From Intrasporangium calvum DSM 43043 (GTDB lineage: Bacteria > Actinomycetota > Actinomycetes > Actinomycetales > Dermatophilaceae): a stretch of 64,000 bases of DNA. Of this stretch, positions 53,183-61,184 are shown in pieces (position 1 is the first letter of the stretch; each line of letters starts with the position of its first letter). Under the pieces are notes generated by a model. The model was not told the origin of the DNA, did no database searches, and saw only the letters and a program-made list of their open reading frames with translations. The DNA is taken from contig NC_014830.1 of NCBI RefSeq assembly GCF_000184685.1, positions 2,914,001-2,978,000 of the forward strand, given 5' to 3'. A program made the position numbers and the translations under genes.

Positions 53183-53851
53183 TCAGACCCCCATCACGGC
53201 AGGGGCCACGGGACTCAGCCGCAGCACGTCACCGACCTGCCGCACCGCGTCCCGGGGCCCATCCACCGCCACGGCACCGCTGCGCATCGCCGCGCCGAGC
53301 GGGAGCCGGCCGAGCCACACCCGGTAGAGCGACCGCACGTCCGAGCTGATCGTCAGCGTCACGTCGAAACCGGGATCGACCGTGCACACGGACGGGACGC
53401 CGCGCTCGACGACGATCCAGAAGCGTTTCGGCTCGTCGGCGAAGCGCACGTGGACGACCTGCCGGTCCCCGCCCAGCCGGCTCGTGTCGAGGCGCGTGTG
53501 CATCCACCACACGAGCAGCTCGGCGTCGAGCTCGTGCTCCTCCGGGTCGCCGAACGCCCAGCGGGCGCCCCACTCGGCCATCCCGAAGACGAGCGGCTCG
53601 AGGGCGCGGCCCGCGGGTGTCAGCGCGTAGGCGGTCCCGTCGCGCGCGATGACCCCGGCCCGCTCGAGCTGGCGCAGCCGCGTCGCGAGCAACGTGCGCG
53701 ACAGGCCGGGCAGGCCGCGGGCGATGTCGTTGAAGCGCGTCGCGCCGACGAGCATGTCGCGCAGGATGAGCAGCGTCCACCGCTCCCCCAGCACGTCGAG
53801 AGCGCGTGAGACCGGGCAGTACTGGCCCGCGCCCGGCAGGTGTCGTCCCAT
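53183..53851 (-). CDS. HxlR-family transcriptional regulator with C-terminal SCP2-like domain
   Basis: This is a 222-residue regulator. The N-terminal winged helix has the HxlR pattern CPVSRALDVLGERWTLLILRDML, RFNDIARGLPGLSRTLLATRLRQLERAGVI and a basic wing. The C-terminal 90 residues, with VHVRFADEPKRFWIVVERG and TLTISSDVRSLYRVWLGRLPL, resemble a sterol-carrier-like ligand domain. The ATG at 53851 gives MGRHLPGAGQYCP; an ATG six codons upstream is possible. It is divergent from the methyltransferase gene, which it may control. Confidence 0.85.
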   Translation of the reverse strand: MGRHLPGAGQYCPVSRALDVLGERWTLLILRDMLVGATRFNDIARGLPGLSRTLLATRLRQLERAGVIARDGTAYALTPAGRALEPLVFGMAEWGARWAFGDPEEHELDAELLVWWMHTRLDTSRLGGDRQVVHVRFADEPKRFWIVVERGVPSVCTVDPGFDVTLTISSDVRSLYRVWLGRLPLGAAMRSGAVAVDGPRDAVRQVGDVLRLSPVAPAVMGV

Positions 53852-54007
53852 GGTTTCGAGTATCAGCACGCGCAGCGGGCGTGTCAGTCCATTCCCTGTA
53901 CTGGTCCGGGGGCGGGCGCCGACTCATCCTCGATGGAGGGCCGGCACAGCGGCGGCAGCGGGCCGCCCGGCCGAGGGGGCACCGGCCCGACACAGGGAGG
54001 ACACGTC

Positions 54008-54832
54008 ATGACCACTGTCATCGACCCCGCCGCGGACGCGGCACTCAAGGCCAGGCACGCGGCGATGTGGGCGCTCGGCGACTACCCCAAGGTGGCTCGC
54101 CAGCTCATCTCCGGACTGGGCGCCGAGCTCGTCGCCGCGACCCGCATCGGGCCCGGGGACCGGGTGCTCGACGTCGCCGCCGGACCGGGCAACGCGGCCA
54201 TCCCGGCAGCCCTGGCCGGAGCCGACGTCGTCGCCTCCGACCTGACACCCGAGCTCGTCGCCTCGGGGCGCGCGGCCGCTGAGCGCGCGGGCGCGCAGCT
54301 CGACTGGCGGGTCGCCGACGCGGAGGCGCTGCCCTTCGGGGGCGCGGAGTTCGACGCGGTGATCTCGTGCGTCGGGGTGATGTTCGCTCCGTTCCACGAG
54401 CGCTCGGCAGCGGAGATCTCGCGAGTGACCCGGCCGGGTGGTCGGCTCGGGCTCATCTCGTGGACCCCCGAGGGGTTCATCGGCCAGATGTTCGCGGTGA
54501 TGAAGCCGTATGCCGCTGAGCCCCCTCCCGGGGCCACTCCCCCGCCGCTGTGGGGACGTGAGGAGCACGTCGCCGACCTCTTCGGGGAGACGTTCGACGA
54601 CCTGACGATGGAGCGGCGGACCGTGGCGGAGACGTTCGCGGGGGCGAGTGGCTTCAGGGACTTCTTCAAGGCGAACTACGGGCCGACGATCGCGACCTAC
54701 CGCTTCGTCGGTGACGACCCCGAGCGGGTCGCCGCCCTCGACGCGGCGCTGGACGCCCTCGCGGCGGAGCACTCGGACGCCTCCGGTCGGATGGAGTGGG
54801 AGTACCTCCTCGTCACCGCCACCCGGCGCTGA
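54008..54832 (+). CDS. Class I SAM-dependent methyltransferase
   Basis: This is a 274-residue protein. SAM motif I is VLDVAAGPGNAAIPAA; the acidic end of strand 2 is VASDLTPEL, motif II DWRVADAEALPFGGAEFDAV, and motif III RPGGRLGLISW. It is of the ubiquinone/menaquinone (UbiE-like) type, substrate unknown. A Pro-rich loop, KPYAAEPPPGATPPPLWG, contains dispersed repeat copy H; Pro-rich loops here are common in relatives. GGAGG precedes the ATG. It is divergent from the HxlR gene. Confidence 0.88.
   Translation: MTTVIDPAADAALKARHAAMWALGDYPKVARQLISGLGAELVAATRIGPGDRVLDVAAGPGNAAIPAALAGADVVASDLTPELVASGRAAAERAGAQLDWRVADAEALPFGGAEFDAVISCVGVMFAPFHERSAAEISRVTRPGGRLGLISWTPEGFIGQMFAVMKPYAAEPPPGATPPPLWGREEHVADLFGETFDDLTMERRTVAETFAGASGFRDFFKANYGPTIATYRFVGDDPERVAALDAALDALAAEHSDASGRMEWEYLLVTATRR
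54506..54532 (+). repeat. Dispersed repeat copy H, inside the methyltransferase gene
   Basis: CCGTATGCCGCTG followed by AGCCCCCTCCCGGG. It is read in frame as P-Y-A-A-E-P. The second half diverges from the consensus. Confidence 0.65.
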
Positions 54833-54956
54833 TGGGTGCAGCAGGCCGCGGGCGGATAAGGATCCGGTCACGACACGGGTGAGCCCCATCGCTTCTGCCC
54901 GGGCGTGCGCCATCCTCGGGTTACTCTCAAGTAGAGAGCCATCCGGAGGAGGTGTC

Positions 54957-55922
54957 GTGAGCGCACTCAGCCCACGACGAGCAACACTGCACGGCCACAC
55001 CCTGTCCTACGTCGACAGTGGCGCCGGTGAGCCGATCCTCTTCGTCCACGGCCTGCTCGGCTCGCACCGCAACTGGCGCCACCTCGTCGACCGGCTCGAC
55101 AACACCAACCGGGTCATCGTCCCCGACCTCTTCGGCCACGGCGCCTCCGAGAAGCACGAGGGCGACTACTCCCCCGCCGCGCAGGCCGCCACCCTCCGCG
55201 ACCTCATCAACCTGCTCGACATCGAGCGCGTCACGATCGTCGGCCACTCGCTCGGCGGCGGGATCTCCCTCGCCTTCTGCTACCTCTTCCCCGAGCGCGT
55301 CGAGCGGCTCGTCCTCGTCGGCACCGGCGGCCTCGGCCGCGAGGTGAGCCCCGTCCTGCGGGCCGCCACCCTCCCCGTCGCCGACTGGGTGCTGCCCGTC
55401 ATCGCCTCGCCGTGGGTCCGCGGCGGCGCCGAGCTCGTCGGCCGGGGGCTCTCCCTCTTCGGCTGGCGCGCCAGCCACGACATGCGGGCCGCGTGGGAGG
55501 GCTTCACCGAGCTGAGCGACGCCGACGCACGCCGGGCCTTCCTCGCCACCACCCGGTCGGTGATGAACTCCGGCGGACAGAGCATCGCCGCGCACGAGTA
55601 CCTCACCGAGCTGTCCGGCGTGCCCGTCCTCATCGTCTGGGGCACCAACGACATGGTCATCCCCGCCGCCCACGCGCGCCGGGCCGCCGAACTGTCGCCC
55701 GCGTGCCGGGTCGAGCTCTTCGAGGGGGCGGGCCACTTCCCGCACCTCGACCAGCCCGACCGGTTCGCCGACGTGCTGCGGGACTTCATGGCGACGACCG
55801 AGCGGGTCCCGGACCGGCCCGTTCGGCCGGTTCGAGACGCCACGCCACGGAGCCGGACGCGCACCACACCACCCCGCAAGCGCACCCTGCGAGCCGCCCC
55901 GAAGGGCGACAAGACCGCCTAG
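54957..55922 (+). CDS. Alpha/beta-fold hydrolase
   Basis: This is a 321-residue serine hydrolase. The oxyanion block is ILFVHGLLGSHRNW, the nucleophile is in GHSLGGGISLAF, the acid in VWGTNDMVIPAAHA, and the His in EGAGHFPHLDQPDRF. The C-terminal 35 residues are a basic tail rich in Arg, Thr and Pro with no clear fold. The substrate is unknown. The GTG at 54957 has GGAGGAGG five bases upstream; the longer frame is not supported. Confidence 0.9.
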   Translation: MSALSPRRATLHGHTLSYVDSGAGEPILFVHGLLGSHRNWRHLVDRLDNTNRVIVPDLFGHGASEKHEGDYSPAAQAATLRDLINLLDIERVTIVGHSLGGGISLAFCYLFPERVERLVLVGTGGLGREVSPVLRAATLPVADWVLPVIASPWVRGGAELVGRGLSLFGWRASHDMRAAWEGFTELSDADARRAFLATTRSVMNSGGQSIAAHEYLTELSGVPVLIVWGTNDMVIPAAHARRAAELSPACRVELFEGAGHFPHLDQPDRFADVLRDFMATTERVPDRPVRPVRDATPRSRTRTTPPRKRTLRAAPKGDKTA

Positions 55923-55946
55923 CAGCGCTCGAGGCCTGCTCGGCCC

Positions 55947-55968
55947 GTCAGGTCAGGTCAGGTCAGGT
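55947..55968. repeat. Pentanucleotide tandem repeat at a stop codon
   Basis: Four units of GGTCA-type sequence run across the stop codon of the SnoaL-like gene (TCA at 55958-55960). Change in unit number would shift where translation ends. Confidence 0.7.
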
Positions 55969-56497
55969 GCAGGGCCTTCTTCGCCTTGCCCCCCAGGTAG
56001 TCGGCCAGCATCACGGCGCGCATGCTGATCCCCGTGCTCGACGGCAGGAAGCCGAGCTGGTGCAGCATGTCGAGGCTGTCGTAGTACATCGTGAAGTGGC
56101 TGAGCAGGTCGCCGCGGAACCGGTTGAACGTCGCGCCGCTGACCTGCACCTTCTTGCCGGTGGCCGGCATGCGCCCCTCGGGAGCGACGAGGTCGCCCAT
56201 CATGGTCGCCGTGAACGTCCAGGTCAGGACGGACTCCCCGTCGGCGACATTGGTGTGCGCGTGGGCCAGCTCCTCGGGGAAGTGCAGGTCCGGGAAGGCG
56301 ACGAAGAGCGCTCGCATCCGGTCAGCCATCTCAGCCTTGCCGAGCACAGGCTTCTCGAACGACGGGTCCTCCCACACGACGTCGTCCGTGACCAGCGCAA
56401 CTGCGGCGTCGACGTCGTGGGCGTTCCAGGCGTCGAAGTGCGTCTTGGCGAACGCTCGCATCGCCGCCTCGGTCATGGGCTTGCTGGTGGATTCCAT
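55958..56497 (-). CDS. SnoaL-like/ester-cyclase-type protein (NTF2 fold)
   Basis: This is a 179-residue protein of the NTF2-like superfamily. Blocks typical of SnoaL-like ester cyclases are HFDAWNAHDVDAAVALVTDDVVWEDPSF, RMRALFVAFPDLHFPEELA, and GATFNRFRGDLLSHFTMYYD. It could bind or convert a small hydrophobic molecule; no substrate can be named. GAGGAGG precedes the ATG at 56497. It is convergent with the hydrolase gene. The upstream frame to 56626 has no start with a binding site. Confidence 0.82.
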   Translation of the reverse strand: MESTSKPMTEAAMRAFAKTHFDAWNAHDVDAAVALVTDDVVWEDPSFEKPVLGKAEMADRMRALFVAFPDLHFPEELAHAHTNVADGESVLTWTFTATMMGDLVAPEGRMPATGKKVQVSGATFNRFRGDLLSHFTMYYDSLDMLHQLGFLPSSTGISMRAVMLADYLGGKAKKALHLT

Positions 56498-56735
56498 GTC
56501 TGTCCTCCTCCTGCGGCGCCTGGGACGCCGAACATCGGCGGTCGGCCACCGCCCAGCCAGCGTCGGCACGGCCAGGAGGATGCGCCAGAGTCGAAGGTCC
56601 CGGCACCGCGACGTGCCTTGGGCCACCTCAGCGTCCCGTCAGACCATCGGGGCAGCGTATGGTGGAGGGACCGCGCTCCCCACCCAGAAGCGCGGTGGGA
56701 AGCAGGGTGTCACGCATGCGCAGCCCGAATCCACG

Positions 56736-57092
56736 ATGACCGCCGACCCGATGGAAGCCGGCTCTGCCGTCAGCGGGGCGATGGGGCCCTATGCCGCCAC
56801 GCTGCTCGGATCGCTCCGCCAGACCATGGACGGAGCCCGCGCCGAGGTGATGGCGGCCCGGCGCGCCACGGCCACCCGCACCGACCTGGACAAGGCCCGC
56901 AACGACTACCTGCTCGCCATGGTCGCCTACCAGCAGGCCCTCACCATCTACCGCCTGCCCATCCCACCCCGCCTCCGCGACGAGCTGCGCCTCCTGCGCC
57001 GCGTCCTCGGCGACGCCCACTCACCCACGGCGTTGGCCGCGACCCAACCGCGCTCTCGAGGGTGGGGCCGCAGAGCCGGCGTCGGGCGCTGA
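56736..57092 (+). CDS. Hypothetical protein, 118 aa
   Basis: I do not recognise this protein. It is mostly helical: MGPYAATLLGSLRQTMDGARAEVMAARRATATRTDLDKARNDYLLAMVAYQQALTIYRLP is split here by heptad-like spacing that suggests a coiled coil or helical hairpin (about 20-75). The C-terminus is basic and variable. The ATG at 56736 is the first that leaves the helical part intact. Dispersed repeat copy I starts within its stop codon. It lies upstream of the kinase gene, same strand, 147 bases away. Confidence 0.55.
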   Translation: MTADPMEAGSAVSGAMGPYAATLLGSLRQTMDGARAEVMAARRATATRTDLDKARNDYLLAMVAYQQALTIYRLPIPPRLRDELRLLRRVLGDAHSPTALAATQPRSRGWGRRAGVGR

Positions 57093-57112
57093 GCGAGCCC
57101 AGCGGCATACGG
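57091..57112 (-). repeat. Dispersed repeat copy I
   Basis: GAGCGAGCC then CAGCGGCATACGG begins inside the TGA stop of the preceding gene (57090-57092). Confidence 0.85.
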
Positions 57113-57239
57113 CAGCATTCGTGGTGCGCCGCGCCGCACGGCACCCTCGCGGGGGACCCCACCAACCCGGCACTGGGTACGTTGTCAGGGTCACGCCAGC
57201 CGTGAGCCGCCACCACCCCACCGGACGGAGCCTCGCACG

Positions 57240-58892
57240 ATGAACCAGCCCGACGTCCTCATCGCCGGGCGCTACCGCCTGCTCAACCGCGTCGGCGTCG
57301 GCGGGATGGGGTCGGTCTGGGAGGCCCGCGACGAGCGCCTGCAACGGACCGTCGCCGCCAAGCTCCTCCACCTGCCACCCGGCGCGAGCGCCGCGGACGC
57401 CGAGAACGCGAAGAACCGCGCCATGCGCGAAGCGCGCAACACCGCGCGGCTCCACCACGCGCACGCGGTCCCGGTCTTCGACGTCGTCGAGCACGAGGGC
57501 CAGCCGTGCCTGATCATGCAGTACCTGCCCTCCCGCACGCTCCAGCAGGTGCTCGACGAGAACGGCCCGCTGCCCCCTGACGACGTGGCGCTCATCGGCG
57601 CCGAGGTCGGCTCCGCGCTCGCGGCCGCCCACGCCGCCGGCATCGTGCACCGCGACGTCAAACCGGCCAACGTCCTCATCCTCGACGACGGCTCGGCGAT
57701 GATCACCGACTTCGGCATCTCCCGCGCGCTCGGCGACGCCACCCTCACGGCGGCCGGAATGGTGACGGGCACGCCCGCCTACCTCGCCCCCGAGGTCGCC
57801 CGCGGCGAGGAGTCGAGCCCCGCGACCGACGTCTTCTCGCTCGGCGCGACCCTCTATGCCGCCGTGGAGGGCACCCCGCCGTTCGGGCTCGACCCGAACC
57901 CGATGGCGCTGCTGCACCGCGTCGCCTCCTCCGCGGCCACCCCGCCCACCCGGGCGGGCGCGCTGACCCCCGTGCTGCTCGCGATGCTGGCTGACCGGCC
58001 GTCCGAGCGACCCTCAATGGCGGCGGCGGTCGAGGCGCTCGAGCGGGTGGACCTGACGGGGCCGGCCGGGGCCGATCCGACGGTTGCGATGCCCGCTGCG
58101 GCCGATCCGACGGTTGCGATGCCGGTGGCCGGGGCGACCCAGCCGCTGCGGACCGTGCCGCCCGCGCTGCCGCTACCGGGTGCGCGCGTGGCGGCTGCTG
58201 GGGCTGCTGTGGGCGCTGGTGCGGGGGCGTCCTCGGCTTCGGGGGGCGTCACTTCGCCTCGACCTGCCGCCGACCGCGCGAGGGTGACGGGAACGGGCGA
58301 CCCGGGCGGGTCAGGCAGGCGGCGCTCCCGCCGGGGGGTCCTCGTGGCCCTCGCCGTCGTGGCCCTGGTGGCAGTCGGGCTGCTGGCGTGGCAGGCGCTC
58401 ACCGCGGGCGACGGACGGACCCCGAGCGCCGCGCCGCCCGAGACGACCTCCGCCTCCTCGCCCTCGACGACGCCGTCGCCGAGGACCACGACGAGCCCGC
58501 GCCCGACGACCACCTCCGCGGCGCCGACCACCCAGAGCGAGACCCCGCCGTCGGCCCCGGCCGCGCCATCGGCCGCGAAGCTCAGCAAGGCCGTGCGGGA
58601 GTACTACTCGCTTCTCCCCGACGACACGGAGGAGGGATATGCCCTGCTCACCGAGCGGTACCGCAGCACGACCGCCGGCAGTGTCGACACCTACGAGTCC
58701 TTCTGGGACAGCATCAAGAAGGTGACCGTCAAGGACGTCGACGGTTCCCCACCTGGCACCGTGGAGGCGACGCTGACCTACGTCTTCAAGGACGGCCGGG
58801 TCTTCGTGGAGCGCACGGCCTACGGGCTCGTCGAGGAGGATGGAGTCCTCAAGATCGACAGCTCAGAGGTGCTCAGCAGCCGAGAGGTCTGA
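57240..58892 (+). CDS. Transmembrane Ser/Thr protein kinase (PknB-like)
   Basis: This is a 550-residue kinase. The cytosolic domain (1-275) has the Gly loop RVGVGGMGSVW, Lys in AAKLLHL, the catalytic IVHRDVKPANVLIL, DFG in ITDFGISRAL and GTPAYLAPEVA. A linker rich in Ala, Gly and Pro (280-360) is followed by one membrane span (about 370-388). The outside part is a Thr/Ser/Pro-rich stalk and a small C-terminal domain of about 110 residues, not PASTA repeats. What it senses is unknown. The VAAKLL lysine is present as in active kinases. Confidence 0.93.
   Translation: MNQPDVLIAGRYRLLNRVGVGGMGSVWEARDERLQRTVAAKLLHLPPGASAADAENAKNRAMREARNTARLHHAHAVPVFDVVEHEGQPCLIMQYLPSRTLQQVLDENGPLPPDDVALIGAEVGSALAAAHAAGIVHRDVKPANVLILDDGSAMITDFGISRALGDATLTAAGMVTGTPAYLAPEVARGEESSPATDVFSLGATLYAAVEGTPPFGLDPNPMALLHRVASSAATPPTRAGALTPVLLAMLADRPSERPSMAAAVEALERVDLTGPAGADPTVAMPAAADPTVAMPVAGATQPLRTVPPALPLPGARVAAAGAAVGAGAGASSASGGVTSPRPAADRARVTGTGDPGGSGRRRSRRGVLVALAVVALVAVGLLAWQALTAGDGRTPSAAPPETTSASSPSTTPSPRTTTSPRPTTTSAAPTTQSETPPSAPAAPSAAKLSKAVREYYSLLPDDTEEGYALLTERYRSTTAGSVDTYESFWDSIKKVTVKDVDGSPPGTVEATLTYVFKDGRVFVERTAYGLVEEDGVLKIDSSEVLSSREV
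58071..58123. repeat. 30-bp-period repeat in the kinase linker
   Basis: Two identical 23-base units (58071-58093, 58101-58123) encode ADPTVAMP twice in the linker. Each contains a Thr that might be phosphorylated. Confidence 0.75.
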
Positions 58893-58945
58893 ACCCGCGC
58901 GGGATGGCTTGGCGCGCACCCCCCGCAGCGCGCCTCTCCACCTAC

Positions 58946-58960
58946 GGCGATAGCATCGCC
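58946..58960. promoter_or_regulatory. Palindromic operator-like site at the metal regulator start
   Basis: GGCGAT-AGC-ATCGCC is a perfect inverted repeat ending two bases before the regulator ATG. TAGCAT within it (58951-58956) can serve as -10 box, so the site could let the ArsR-type protein block its own leaderless transcript. Confidence 0.5.
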
Positions 58961-58962
58961 TC

Positions 58963-59346
58963 ATGACGATGCCACCCTCTCGCAGCGCGGCCGGAAGCGA
59001 GGTCGAACGATCGGCCCTGAGTGCCGCAGCCTGTCTCTTTCACGGATTCTCAGACCCCTCGCGGCTGGCGATCCTGCGACACCTGGCCCTCGGCGAGCAC
59101 CGCGTCATCGACCTCACCGCACACCTCGGGCTGGCGCAGAGCACCGTCTCGAAGCACCTGGCCTGCCTCAAGGACTGCGGGCTCGTCAGTTCCCGACCGG
59201 AGGGCCGCGCCTCCGTCTACTCCCTCAACCACTCGGAGTCGCTCCTCGACCTGCTCGCCTCCGCCGAGCGCCTGCTCGAGCTCACCGGCGACGCCGTGAC
59301 CCTGTGCCCGCGGTACGGCCTCACCTCTACGGAGACCGCCTCATGA
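58963..59346 (+). CDS. ArsR/SmtB-family metal sensor, CmtR-like
   Basis: This is a 127-residue winged-helix repressor. The recognition helix region reads LAQSTVSKHLACLKDCGLV; the two Cys spaced by three residues (C-L-K-D-C) match the metal ligands of mycobacterial CmtR, and a third Cys near the C-terminus (TLCPRYG) fits its third ligand. CmtR senses cadmium and lead. FHGFSDPSRLAILRHLALGEH is the usual ArsR start. The stop overlaps the next gene as ATGA, placing two cation transporters under its likely control. Confidence 0.85.
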   Translation: MTMPPSRSAAGSEVERSALSAAACLFHGFSDPSRLAILRHLALGEHRVIDLTAHLGLAQSTVSKHLACLKDCGLVSSRPEGRASVYSLNHSESLLDLLASAERLLELTGDAVTLCPRYGLTSTETAS

Positions 59347-60080
59347 CCGGCCGGCCCGACCCGACGGCCGCCCAGCTGACGTCCGCGACGGCTGCGCCCA
59401 CGCCTTCATCGATGGCCGACCCCGAGACCGAGCGGCTCACCCGCCGGGCCCTGCGACTCGCGCAGTTCACCGTCGCCTACAACGTCGTCGAGGGCGTCGT
59501 CGGGATCACCGCCGGCATCATGGCCGGACTGGTGTCCCTCGTCGGCTTCGGCCTGGACTCCGGGATCGAGTCGGCCGCCGCCGTGCTGGTGGGCCTCCGG
59601 CTTGCGGCGCGGCTGCGGCACGGGCAGGCCGACGAACGCAAGGAGCGGCGCGCCCTCCGCGGCGTGGCCGTGACCTTCTTCCTCCTCGCCGCCTACGTCG
59701 TCGTCGAAGGGGTGCGGTCGCTCATCCGCGGCGAGGAGCCGGACCAGTCCCTGGTCGGGATCATCCTGCTCAGCACGTCGCTCATCGTCATGCCCGTCCT
59801 GGCGGCGGCCAAGCAACGGGTCGGGCGCGCCCTGGGCGGCGACCGGCTGATCCTCGCCGACGCCGCGGAGACGAAGATCTGCATGCTCCTCAGCGTCTCG
59901 ACCCTGCTCGGTCTGGGCCTCTACTCCCTGACCGGCGCTGCCTGGCTCGATCCCGTCGCCGGCTTCGTCATCGCGGTGTTCGCGCTGAACGAGGGCCGTG
60001 AAGCGTGGGAGGGCGAGCTCGTCGAGGACGACGACGACCCCACCGAAGCCGACGAGGACGCCCGCCCCCACAAGGAGTGA
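59343..60080 (+). CDS. Cation transporter of the CDF-like superfamily
   Basis: This is a 245-residue membrane protein with about five or six spans. RLAQFTVAYNVVEGVVGITAGIMAGLVSLVGFGLDSGIESAAA resembles the first two helices of cation diffusion facilitators, in which FGLDSGIES takes the place of the common DAxHxxxD. DRLILADAAETKICMLLS fits the second metal helix. It lacks the cytosolic C-terminal domain of classic CzcD. The tail is acidic (EDDDDPTEADED), which may bind metal. It is translationally coupled to the CmtR-like regulator. Confidence 0.8.
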   Translation: MTGRPDPTAAQLTSATAAPTPSSMADPETERLTRRALRLAQFTVAYNVVEGVVGITAGIMAGLVSLVGFGLDSGIESAAAVLVGLRLAARLRHGQADERKERRALRGVAVTFFLLAAYVVVEGVRSLIRGEEPDQSLVGIILLSTSLIVMPVLAAAKQRVGRALGGDRLILADAAETKICMLLSVSTLLGLGLYSLTGAAWLDPVAGFVIAVFALNEGREAWEGELVEDDDDPTEADEDARPHKE

Positions 60081-60084
60081 CCGG

Positions 60085-61008
60085 ATGAGCACGCGCCACG
60101 GGCACGGACACGGTGCGCACGCGACCCCGGGGCACGCGGGTCGCCGCCACCGCTGGCGGTTGCGCCTCGCCTTCGTGCTCACCGCGGGGTTCTTCGGCGT
60201 CGAGCTCGTCGTCGGCTGGATCACCCAGTCATTGGCCCTGCTCTCCGACGCCGGCCACATGGCAGCCGACGTCGTGGCCCTCGGTGCCGCACTCATTGCC
60301 ACGAGCCTGGCCGCTCGCCCTGACTCCACCGGCCGTCGAACCTACGGCTCGTACCGCTCCGAGATCTTCGCCTCCGGGCTCGCTGTCCTGCTCATGCTCG
60401 GCGTCTCGGCCTACGTCGTCGTCGAAGCGGTCCAGCGCATCGGCGACCCGGTCGAGCTGCAGGGCGGCCCCATGCTGGTCGTCGGCGCCATCGGACTGGG
60501 CGTCAACCTCGCTGCCCTCCTCCTGCTGCGCGGCGGTTCCACCGAATCCCTCAACGTCAAGGGCGCCTACCTGGAAGTGATGGCCGACGCCGCCGGATCG
60601 GGCGGCGTGCTCGTGGCCGGCTGGCTCATCGCCACGACGGGCAATGTCATCTGGGACACCGTGGCCGCCCTGGCCATCGGAGTCTTCGTCGCCGTGCGCG
60701 CAGTGCTGCTCGGGCGTCAGGTCCTCGACGTTCTCGGCCAGAAGGTCCCCGACAGCATCGACGTCGAGCGCGTCACTGCCGACCTTGCAGGCATCCCCGG
60801 CGTGCACGACGTGCACGACCTGCACCTGTGGACCCTGACCTCGGGGATGCTCGTGGCCACCGCTCACCTCGTCGCCGACGAAGGCGCGCCGACGCAGGAC
60901 ATCCTCGAGAGCGCCAAGGCGGTGCTGCGCGACGAACACGGAGTCCTCCACGCCACGCTGCAGGTCGAGCCCGCCCGCAGCCGCGAGTGCCACGAGCTCG
61001 ACTGGTAG
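60085..61008 (+). CDS. CDF-family metal efflux protein (CzcD-like)
   Basis: This is a 307-residue cation diffusion facilitator that exports zinc, cadmium or similar ions. The N-terminus is His-rich (HGHGHGAHATPGHAGRRH). Helix 2 has SLALLSDAGHMAADV (H/D metal site), helix 5 AYLEVMADAAGSGGVL, and the cytosolic domain begins with LAGIPGVHDVHDLHLWTLTSG. AAGGAG lies before the ATG, four bases after the stop of the upstream transporter. It is the third gene of the CmtR-like operon. Confidence 0.92.
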   Translation: MSTRHGHGHGAHATPGHAGRRHRWRLRLAFVLTAGFFGVELVVGWITQSLALLSDAGHMAADVVALGAALIATSLAARPDSTGRRTYGSYRSEIFASGLAVLLMLGVSAYVVVEAVQRIGDPVELQGGPMLVVGAIGLGVNLAALLLLRGGSTESLNVKGAYLEVMADAAGSGGVLVAGWLIATTGNVIWDTVAALAIGVFVAVRAVLLGRQVLDVLGQKVPDSIDVERVTADLAGIPGVHDVHDLHLWTLTSGMLVATAHLVADEGAPTQDILESAKAVLRDEHGVLHATLQVEPARSRECHELDW

Positions 61009-61134
61009 GACCATCGGCTCGCGGACGGTTGCTGCCGTCCCCGTCGCTGACGGCCGACTCGGTCTGCAACCCGCGTGGACCTTCCTACTCGCCACACTGA
61101 CGCCCTGCTGGTCATGGGCGTCGAGGGGGACGTC

Positions 61135-61173
61135 CCGTCGGTGAGGTGGACGATGCATCGACCTCACCGACGG
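61135..61173. terminator. Strong hairpin between convergent genes
   Basis: CCGTCGGTGAGGT and ACCTCACCGACGG are perfect 13-base arms; the loop contains a further small palindrome, CGATGCATCG. It can serve both the metal operon and the secreted protein gene. Confidence 0.8.
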
Positions 61174-61184
61174 AACGGGTGGCC

